DNA from: Deltaproteobacteria bacterium UBA7527
GTDB taxonomy: Bacteria > Desulfobacterota > Syntrophorhabdia > Syntrophorhabdales > Syntrophorhabdaceae
Assembly: GCA_002478225.1 (NCBI GenBank)
Contig: DLMV01000056.1
Location: 3,027-30,531, forward strand
Length of the DNA stretch: 27,505 nt
Direction: 5' to 3'
Both the position numbers and the translations under genes were made by a program. Below, in pieces: positions 21,564 to 27,505 of the stretch. The notes under the pieces were generated by a model. It had not been told where the DNA came from. It saw nothing but the letters and a program-made list of their open reading frames with translations, and made no database searches. Position 1 is the stretch's first letter. Each line of letters begins with the position of its first letter.

Positions 21564-23750
21564 TTCGCTCTTCAGCCTTTCCCTTAAGAGCGTATACCGT
21601 TCCTGTTGCTTGTTATTTCTCACTGCGATTGCGAGTGCCTTTTTCGTCCCGATCAGGATAACAAGTTTTTTCCCGCGGGTGATGCCGGTATAGAAAAGAT
21701 TCCGTTGTAAAAGCATGTAATGCTGGGTAAGGACAGGTATGATGACGACCGGGTATTCGCTGCCCTGAGACTTATGAACTGATATGGCGTATGCAAGGAC
21801 GATCTCATCGAGATCGGAGAAATCATACGAGACAAGCCTTCCGTCATAATTGACCTTCAGCTCCTGCATTTCCTTATCAATACCTGCGACCCTTCCAATA
21901 TCACCGTTGTATACATCCTTGTCATAATTGTTCCGTATCTGCATAACCTTATCGCCGATCTTGAACAGCTTGCCTCCCCTCAAAAGCTCTTCTCTTGCAG
22001 GGTTCAGCGCCTTTTGCAGCTCTGCATTGAGATTCGCTACGCCCACGGTGCCTCGGTGCATCGGAGTAAGCACCTGGATATCATCGAGCGGCTTATAGCC
22101 AAATTTCGAAATCAATCCCTGTTTGCACAGGCTGATCACCCTTTCCAGCACCTTCTCAGGCTCCTCCACAGAAAAAAAGTAAAAATCCTTCAGGGACCCT
22201 TCGCCATGAGTTGCAACAGGCATTTCACCGCTATTGACACGGTGGGCATTCACAATGATCATGCTCTGACGCGACTGCCGGAATATCTCGTTGAGCCTTA
22301 TGACCTGAACACAGCCTGCATCAATAATATCTTTCAAAACATTGCCGGGACCCACTGACGGCAACTGATCAACGTCTCCGACAAGGATCAGGGTGGCCGC
22401 GGCAGGCAACGCCTTGAGAAAATGATACATAAGAAGGGTATCGACCATGGATACCTCATCTACGACCACAAGGTCTGCCTCTAAAGGATTTGTTTCGTTT
22501 CTTTTAAATCCGCTCTCACCCGAAGGACCGCCGGGGCTATATTCAAGCAATCGATGAATGGTCTTTGCTTCCCTGCCCGTGGCCTCGGTGATCCTTTTCG
22601 CAGCCCTGCCGGTCGGTGCGGCGAGGAGGACTTTCTGTCCCATCCTGTTGAAAACTTTGATAATCGCATTGATAATGGTGGTCTTCCCTGTCCCGGGCCC
22701 TCCTGTAATGACCATTATCTTGCTGTTTACTGAGGCCTTTACCGCTGCCATTTGCCTTCCGGAAAGGGTAATGCAAAGATCGGCCTCCGCCCATGCGGCA
22801 ATCTCCTCATCGTCGACCAATTTTAATTGCCTGGGGCAGGAAATGATCTCCTTCATCTTGTTCGCTATTCCCGCCTCGGAGGCATAAAATACAGAGAGGT
22901 AGACGGGCGCATCGGAGGGAGATTGAATGTTGTCAACAACTATCTTGTTCTGCGCGACAAGGCTCTTGAGCGAAGCGGGAATATCCTTTTCTTCTATCTC
23001 CAAAATGCTGCCGCACTTCCTTATGAGTTCCCCATAGGGGTAATAAACATGACCATCGTCTGCAAGTCCTTGCAATACATACAGTATTCCCGCCTCGATT
23101 CTTGCCTGGGAATCTTTCGGTATCCCCAGTTTTTCCGCTATCCTGTCGGCAATGACAAAACCTATACCGAAGACATCCATGGCAAGCCTGTATGGATTGT
23201 CGCGAACGACCTGAATAGAATCCCTCCCGTATTGCCGGTAGATCTTGACCGCATAGGCGGGACTTATGCCGTGGCCCTGGAGAAATATCATTACGTCCCG
23301 TATCTCTTTCTGGTCCTCCCATGCATTTCTGATCATCTCTATCCTTTTCTCTCCTATGCCGGCGACCTCGTTCAGCCTATCCGGTTCACAATCGATGATG
23401 GACAATGTCTCCGCGCCAAAGGTTGAGACAAGCCTCTTGGCCATAACAGGGCCGATGCCCTTTATCATCCCGGAGCCAAGATACCGTTCGATCCCCTTCA
23501 CAGTTGCAGGGAGAACAGATTCATATGATACTACGACGAATTGTTCGCCATACCTGGGATGCTTGCTCCAGCGGCCTCTCAGCCTCAAAGTCTCTCCCGG
23601 CGCAACAGAGAAAACGGTCCCCACCATTGTTACCAGGCCTTCCCTCCCCTGAACGCGCATCTTCGCTACAGTGTAGTTATTTTCCTCATTGAAGTAGGTG
23701 ATCTTTTCGATCTGGCCCTGAACCTCAAGAATGTTGTCATCGTTCGGCAT
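21540..23750 (-). CDS. recD2: RecD2-type ATP-dependent DNA helicase
   Basis: A 736-residue SF1B helicase of the RecD2 group, found in bacteria without relying on RecBC. An N-terminal OB-like region (about 1-80) is followed by helix-hairpin-helix motifs (KGIGPVMAKRL near 97-107 and VAGIGEKRIEMI at 129-140), the hallmark of RecD2. The motor has Walker A GGPGTGKTT (350-358), Walker B VVDEVSMVD, VGDVDQLPSVGPG, and near the C-terminus SVHKSQGSEYP. The role is 5'-3' DNA unwinding in repair and replication-fork maintenance. Length is within the usual range. The last seven residues (TPVSRES) and the stop lie in a heptad repeat, so the original C-terminus may have been replaced. It is a monocistronic minus-strand gene. 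Its ATG at 23750 has only a weak ribosome site. Confidence 0.94.
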   Translation of the reverse strand: MPNDDNILEVQGQIEKITYFNEENNYTVAKMRVQGREGLVTMVGTVFSVAPGETLRLRGRWSKHPRYGEQFVVVSYESVLPATVKGIERYLGSGMIKGIGPVMAKRLVSTFGAETLSIIDCEPDRLNEVAGIGEKRIEMIRNAWEDQKEIRDVMIFLQGHGISPAYAVKIYRQYGRDSIQVVRDNPYRLAMDVFGIGFVIADRIAEKLGIPKDSQARIEAGILYVLQGLADDGHVYYPYGELIRKCGSILEIEEKDIPASLKSLVAQNKIVVDNIQSPSDAPVYLSVFYASEAGIANKMKEIISCPRQLKLVDDEEIAAWAEADLCITLSGRQMAAVKASVNSKIMVITGGPGTGKTTIINAIIKVFNRMGQKVLLAAPTGRAAKRITEATGREAKTIHRLLEYSPGGPSGESGFKRNETNPLEADLVVVDEVSMVDTLLMYHFLKALPAAATLILVGDVDQLPSVGPGNVLKDIIDAGCVQVIRLNEIFRQSRQSMIIVNAHRVNSGEMPVATHGEGSLKDFYFFSVEEPEKVLERVISLCKQGLISKFGYKPLDDIQVLTPMHRGTVGVANLNAELQKALNPAREELLRGGKLFKIGDKVMQIRNNYDKDVYNGDIGRVAGIDKEMQELKVNYDGRLVSYDFSDLDEIVLAYAISVHKSQGSEYPVVIIPVLTQHYMLLQRNLFYTGITRGKKLVILIGTKKALAIAVRNNKQQERYTLLRERLKSETPVSRES

Positions 23751-23845
23751 AATTAATAGTATCCAAAATTTGCGAATATTGGAAGAAGAACATCATTCCT
23801 GATGATTTGTTGCGGGCGTTTTGATAGAATGTGGAGGTCACAGCA

Positions 23846-24166
23846 ATGATACGGTATTGTTTACGGCGGGCCATACAAAAACACAGGCAAATGATCCTCG
23901 ATGAGGCCGTGCATATCAACGGCTTCATGAAGCTCCTCATGAAGCCGAGAAATGCCTGCACCGTCTGGACAAAAGAGGAAAAAGGGCAGCTTAAGAAGCA
24001 TTTGAAGCATTTGTCCTGTTATGTACCCGTACTGGTCATCTTTCTTCTCCCGCTCGGCTCTCTTCTCATACCTGTCCTGGCAGAGATCCTTGACCGAAGG
24101 AGAACTAAACGTACGGTTGCTGCAGAAGTGGCCACGCCGTCCTCCCGCCATACCTGCGATTCATAA
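23846..24166 (+). CDS. Small LETM1-like membrane protein
   Basis: A 106-residue protein, not firmly assigned. One strong hydrophobic segment (about residues 58-76) lies in KHLSCYVPVLVIFLLPLGSL followed by LIPVLAEILDRRR. This layout, a basic helix followed by a Pro-bounded membrane segment with LLPLGSLLIPVL, resembles the membrane part of LETM1-like proteins, which bacteria sometimes encode as short proteins of about this size. The N-terminal half is basic and helical. GGAGGT lies 7 nt before the ATG at 23846; a GTG at 23831 overlaps that site and is not used. The C-terminal tail (TVAAEVATPSSRHTCDS) has no recognised motif. Function is unknown. It is divergent from recD2 and followed by the cyclase gene, which has its own promoter. 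Confidence 0.65.
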   Translation: MIRYCLRRAIQKHRQMILDEAVHINGFMKLLMKPRNACTVWTKEEKGQLKKHLKHLSCYVPVLVIFLLPLGSLLIPVLAEILDRRRTKRTVAAEVATPSSRHTCDS

Positions 24167-24206
24167 GCTTCTCTGCGTAATAAAACACCATAATGCAACT
24201 TGAGTG

Positions 24207-24235
24207 TTGTTATTTTCCGCTCCATACGATACAAT
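24207..24235 (+). promoter_or_regulatory. Sigma-70 promoter of the cyclase-rel operon
   Basis: TTGTTA (24207-24212), a 17-base spacer and TACAAT (24230-24235). The predicted start near 24242 gives a leader of about 10 nt that contains the GGGGGG ribosome site. It lies inside the open frame that extends upstream of ATG 24252, supporting the shorter start. Confidence 0.75.
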
Positions 24236-24251
24236 AAAAAAGGGGGGATAC

Positions 24252-25229
24252 ATGAAGATAGGTATACTTATTATTGATGATGAAGACGGGATCAGGCGAT
24301 CGCTGGCAAGGCTTCTTAAGGAAGAAGGGTATCTGGTTCAGGTAGCACGTGACGGCGAAGAGGCGCTCGGGATATTCGAAAAAGATCCTTACAATTTCGA
24401 TATTGTCATCTGCGATCTTATCATGCCCGGGATAGACGGGATCAGGACAATAGAAGAGATCAACAAGATCCATCAGGAAATCACAAAGATCATCCTCACG
24501 GGCTACGGAACGCTCGAATCATCTATCAAAGCCATAGAAGCGGGGATCGATGGGTTTATCACAAAACCATTTGAGAACAAAGAGCTCAAGTGGAAGATCA
24601 AGGAGTACTACCTCAAGAGAAAGATGAAACAATTTATAGCGCCGGATATCTTCAACGAGCTCCTCAGGGAGCCTGATCTGCTCGAGCCGAAAATGACCTC
24701 AATTACAATACTCTTTTCAGATATCCGTGGATTTACGGACCTCTCCATGAGAACATCTCCGGAGGATCTTGCCGCCTTGCTCAACAAGCACTATTTCCAT
24801 CCTTTAAGCGAGGTCATCATAAAACATAAAGGCACCATTGATAAGTACATAGGGGACGGCATAATGGCCCTCTTTGGCGCTCCGGTCTATCAGGAAAACC
24901 ACGAAGAAAATGCAGTGCGGTGCGCGATCGAGATGGTCCAAAAAACAGAAGAGATCGATCGGGGCATCAAGATCGGGGTCGGCGTCTGCACCGGACCTGT
25001 GGTCGCCGGCGTTTTTGGTTCCGTGAGCAAAAAAGAATATACGGCGCTGGGCATGCCTGTCAATATTGCCGCGCGTCTTCAAAAACTTGCCACGCCCGGC
25101 GAGGTGGTCATCTCCCAGGAGACCAGAAAAAAGCTGGGTGATTCTTTTCCTTTCAGGCATGTCGGCTCATTGGCATTTGCCGAACCATTTGATTCTGTCT
25201 TATACTATAAGTGGATAAAAGATGGTTAG
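24252..25229 (+). CDS. Response regulator with class III adenylate cyclase output domain
   Basis: A 325-residue signalling protein. Residues 1-118 form a receiver domain with acidic pocket Asp9-Asp10, phospho-acceptor Asp55 (ICDLIMPG) and Lys105 (TKPF). Residues about 148-320 form a class III nucleotide cyclase domain. Metal-binding Asp157 (LFSDIRGF) and the GDG loop (KYIGDGIMALFG, 198-209) are intact, as are Asn271 and Arg275 (VNIAARL) for catalysis. Lys198 and Thr264 occupy the purine-selecting positions in a way that fits ATP rather than GTP, so cAMP is the likely product. The GGGGGG ribosome site is 5 nt before ATG 24252. No histidine kinase is in the window. Its last 8 bases overlap the start of the rel gene, tying cAMP and (p)ppGpp synthesis into one transcript. 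Confidence 0.92.
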   Translation: MKIGILIIDDEDGIRRSLARLLKEEGYLVQVARDGEEALGIFEKDPYNFDIVICDLIMPGIDGIRTIEEINKIHQEITKIILTGYGTLESSIKAIEAGIDGFITKPFENKELKWKIKEYYLKRKMKQFIAPDIFNELLREPDLLEPKMTSITILFSDIRGFTDLSMRTSPEDLAALLNKHYFHPLSEVIIKHKGTIDKYIGDGIMALFGAPVYQENHEENAVRCAIEMVQKTEEIDRGIKIGVGVCTGPVVAGVFGSVSKKEYTALGMPVNIAARLQKLATPGEVVISQETRKKLGDSFPFRHVGSLAFAEPFDSVLYYKWIKDG

Positions 25230-27357
25230 GATTAACGACATCGTCGATGAGATCTTAAGGTACAACCCCCAGGCCGATGTAGAAATACTTCAAAGGGCAT
25301 ACGTCTTCTCAGCGCAGGCCCACAAGGGACAGACGAGGCTATCGGGTGAGCCTTACCTGATCCATCCCCTTGAGGTGGCCTATACGCTGACAAGGATGAA
25401 CCTCGACGTCCCCAGCGTCGTCTCAGGGCTTTTGCACGATACGCTTGAAGATTCCTATGTCGGCAAGGACGAGATAGAAAAATACTTCGGTAAAGAGATA
25501 GCCGACCTTGTTGACGGCGTAACCAAGATCGGCAAGATCTCCCTTAAAACTTCAGAAGAGTCAAGGGTTGAGAACTTCAGGAAGATGATCCTTGCAATGA
25601 GTAAAGATATCAGGGTCATCCTGGTGAAGCTCGCAGACAGATACCACAATATGCAGACTCTTAACTTCCTGTCACCGGAGAAACAGATAGAGATCTCGAA
25701 GGAAACAATTGAGATCTATGCCCCACTTGCCCACAGACTCGGAATTGAGTGGATCAAGGAAGAGCTGGAAGACACCTCATTCAAATACCTGAAACCGGCA
25801 GAGTACAAAATGATAGCCGATAAGATCGCGCAGAAGAAAAAAGAGAGGGATGAATATATCAGCGAGGTCATAGGGATTCTAAAAAAGAGATTTGATAAGT
25901 TTCATCTTAGCGCTGAGATATCAGGGAGGGCAAAACGGCTCTACAGCATCTATCGCAAGATGACACAGGAGGCATTAAATATAGATGATATATACGATAT
26001 CATTGCCTTCAGGGTTGTCGTCAATAATATCAAGGAATGCTACGAAGCGCTCGGCATTGTCCATGCTTTTTTCAAGCCTATTCCGGGGAAATTCAGCGAT
26101 TATATAGCCCTTCCCAAGGCCAATATGTACCAATCTCTCCACACGAAGATTATCGGTCCTTATGGCGAAAAGATTGAGATCCAGATAAGGACCCATGAGA
26201 TGCATAAGATTGCCGAGGAAGGTATCGCCGCCCATTGGAAGTACAAAGAGGGCAAGGTATTCGATGCAAAAGAGGACAAGATATTTGCCTGGTTACGACG
26301 GATCATAGAGTGGCAGCAGGAATTGAAGGATAACAAAGAGTTCATGGAGATATTCAAGATTGACCTCTTTTCAGATGAGGTTTACGTATTCACACCCAAG
26401 GGGGATGTGAGGGACCTGCCGAAAGGAGCTACGCCGATAGATTTTGCCTATGCCATTCACTCTGATCTGGGACATCGATGCGTCGGCGCAAAGGTGAACG
26501 GGAAGCTTGTCCCTCTCCGATATGTCTTGAAAAGCGGAGACAGCGTTGAAATACAGACAAACCCCGCCCACAAACCAAGCAAGGACTGGCTTAACTTTGT
26601 TGTTACCTCCAAGGCTAAGACAAAGATCAGACAATGGATAAAAACCGAACAGAGGGAGCAGAGCATTGAGCTTGGCAAGGCCTTGCTCGATAAAGAACTG
26701 GCCAAGCATGACAAGAATATCACAAAACTTCTCAAGTCAGGGGAATTGGAGACTATCGCGAAAGAGTTCAGCTTTGAGGCCGTTGAGGATCTCTTTGCAA
26801 GCGTAGGATACGGGCTTTACACGCCGTTGCAGGTCCTGGGCAAGATCATTCCGGAAAGCGAAAAGCCAAGCAAACTCAAGACGCTCATAAGCAGCTTCAA
26901 AAAAGGCAAGGATAGCGCCATAAAAGTCCAGGGTGTCGATGGACTGGTAGTAAGGTTCGCAAAATGCTGCAATCCCATCCCTGGGGATAAGATCTTCGGT
27001 TTCATCACGAGAGGCCGGGGGCTCACGATACACGTGGCAGACTGTCCGAATGTCCACACCTATGACGAACAGAGACAGGTTCAGGTCTCATGGCAGCTGA
27101 ACAAAGATTTTACCTATCCTGTAAGGTTGAAAATTATAGGAAGCGACAGGAAAGGGCTCCTGTCTGATATAAGCTCGATCATGGCCTCCAACAAGGCAAA
27201 TATAATCAGCGCCCAAGCGATGACCTACCCTGACAGATCGGCTGCAGGCATGTATGAAATTGAGATCGGACACATGTCGCAATTACAAAAGATCATCAAA
27301 TCTATCCAGAAGATAAAGGGCGTAAAATCAGTAGAGAGGGTACGCGGAACCATATAG
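25222..27357 (+). CDS. rel: Bifunctional (p)ppGpp synthetase/hydrolase, RelA/SpoT (Rel) family
   Basis: A 711-residue long RSH enzyme that makes and degrades the alarmone (p)ppGpp. The hydrolase HD domain is intact: His34, His48 (YLIHPLEVA), His72-Asp73 and Glu76-Asp77 (LLHDTLEDS). The synthetase domain has GRAKRLYSIYRKM (235-247), DIIAFRVVV and the substrate loop KFSDYIALPKANMYQSLHT (290-308), followed by IEIQIRT. A TGS domain spans about 386-447 and a C-terminal ACT domain about 635-708. The 290-293 tetrapeptide is KFSD where bifunctional relatives usually have RFKD. The conserved cysteine pair (FAKCCNPIPGD, near 575) of the zinc-finger/CC region is present. The ATG overlaps the cyclase stop region by 8 bp. 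A heptad-repeat hairpin follows the gene. Confidence 0.95.
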   Translation: MVRINDIVDEILRYNPQADVEILQRAYVFSAQAHKGQTRLSGEPYLIHPLEVAYTLTRMNLDVPSVVSGLLHDTLEDSYVGKDEIEKYFGKEIADLVDGVTKIGKISLKTSEESRVENFRKMILAMSKDIRVILVKLADRYHNMQTLNFLSPEKQIEISKETIEIYAPLAHRLGIEWIKEELEDTSFKYLKPAEYKMIADKIAQKKKERDEYISEVIGILKKRFDKFHLSAEISGRAKRLYSIYRKMTQEALNIDDIYDIIAFRVVVNNIKECYEALGIVHAFFKPIPGKFSDYIALPKANMYQSLHTKIIGPYGEKIEIQIRTHEMHKIAEEGIAAHWKYKEGKVFDAKEDKIFAWLRRIIEWQQELKDNKEFMEIFKIDLFSDEVYVFTPKGDVRDLPKGATPIDFAYAIHSDLGHRCVGAKVNGKLVPLRYVLKSGDSVEIQTNPAHKPSKDWLNFVVTSKAKTKIRQWIKTEQREQSIELGKALLDKELAKHDKNITKLLKSGELETIAKEFSFEAVEDLFASVGYGLYTPLQVLGKIIPESEKPSKLKTLISSFKKGKDSAIKVQGVDGLVVRFAKCCNPIPGDKIFGFITRGRGLTIHVADCPNVHTYDEQRQVQVSWQLNKDFTYPVRLKIIGSDRKGLLSDISSIMASNKANIISAQAMTYPDRSAAGMYEIEIGHMSQLQKIIKSIQKIKGVKSVERVRGTI

Positions 27358-27378
27358 CAAGCTTCCAGATAATACGCT

Positions 27379-27480
27379 TTCAGCATTCAGCGATCAGCAG
27401 TCAACTGATACCGTGAAAAGTGAAACGTGAGAAGTGAGAAGTTTACAACATTTCACATTTTACCTTTCACATTTCACGGG
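27379..27480. repeat. Two period-7 arrays (TTCAGCA and GTGAAAN types) downstream of rel
   Basis: TTCAGCA-TTCAGCG-ATCAGCA-GTCAACT runs at 27379-27406. A hairpin pair follows: GTGAAAA-GTGAAAC-GTGAGAA-GTGAGAA (27413-27440) and ATTTCAC-ATTTTAC-CTTTCAC-ATTTCAC (27450-27477). CCGTGAAA (27411-27418) and TTTCACGG (27472-27479) are exact complements at the base. The spacer 27358-27505 holds no complete gene; the window ends before the next one. Confidence 0.85.
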
Positions 27481-27505
27481 GTTGGTATGCACCCCTATTT
27501 GAGAC

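Noticed and set aside
27487..27505. ATG with a GGGG upstream at the right edge as the start of a new gene
   Set aside because: Only six codons are visible, which is too little to support a gene call.

Overview
This window looks like a chromosomal segment from an anaerobic bacterium, most plausibly a Desulfobacterota-type (Syntrophorhabdus-like) syntroph or fermenter. That placement is inferred from the gene set: a TRAP carboxylate transporter with an anaerobic branched-dicarboxylate pathway, paired benzoyl-CoA-reductase-type activator ATPases, and a two-part thiolase with a DUF35 protein. No rRNA or taxonomic marker is present. No tRNA, rRNA, CRISPR array, IS element or prophage gene was recognised.

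Layout. (1) Positions 1-8265, all on the minus strand, form a catabolic cluster read as: XRE-cupin regulator, TRAP transporter dctP-dctQ-dctM, PrpF/methylitaconate-isomerase-like protein, LeuC-like and LeuD-like hydratase subunits, a PEP-mutase/isocitrate-lyase-family lyase, then a truncated 14-TM MFS transporter. The four enzyme families match the last three steps of nicotinate fermentation in Eubacterium barkeri: 3-methylitaconate to dimethylmaleate to dimethylmalate to propionate plus pyruvate. (2) Positions 8345-9157 hold an alpha/beta hydrolase with a cysteine nucleophile. (3) Positions 9485-13829, minus strand, hold two tandem paralogous GNAT acetyltransferases with their own promoter and palindromic operator candidates, a DUF1846 protein, and two BcrA/BzdQ- and BcrD/BzdP-like ATPases without their reductase partners. 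(4) Positions 14122-17132, plus strand, hold ruvX, mltG, a thiolase and a DUF35 zinc-ribbon/OB-fold partner, closed by a strong intrinsic terminator. (5) Positions 17256-20858 hold an HD-domain protein (plus) converging on a lemA-TPM-TPM operon (minus). (6) Positions 21063-23750 hold a carboxymuconolactone-decarboxylase-family protein converging on recD2. (7) Positions 23846-27357 hold a small LETM1-like membrane protein, a response-regulator adenylate cyclase, and an overlapping bifunctional RelA/SpoT enzyme.

The most unusual feature is not a gene. Most spacers outside the catabolic operon carry short degenerate tandem arrays with a strict 7-base (sometimes 8-base) period. The unit words differ completely between loci (CGTNAGK, GTGAAAN, GCTGGAT, TTCAGCA, ATTTNGA, AATAACC, YTNACCT), yet the period stays the same, and arrays are often paired head to head as long imperfect hairpins. 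One array supplies the stop codon and last residues of recD2, and an octamer array lies inside the coding sequence of a TPM-domain protein.

Several starts were moved from the longest open frame to a start with a Shine-Dalgarno sequence or downstream of a promoter: 1589, 5977, 8265, 10416, 13829, 15536, 16722, 21063, 23846 and 24252.
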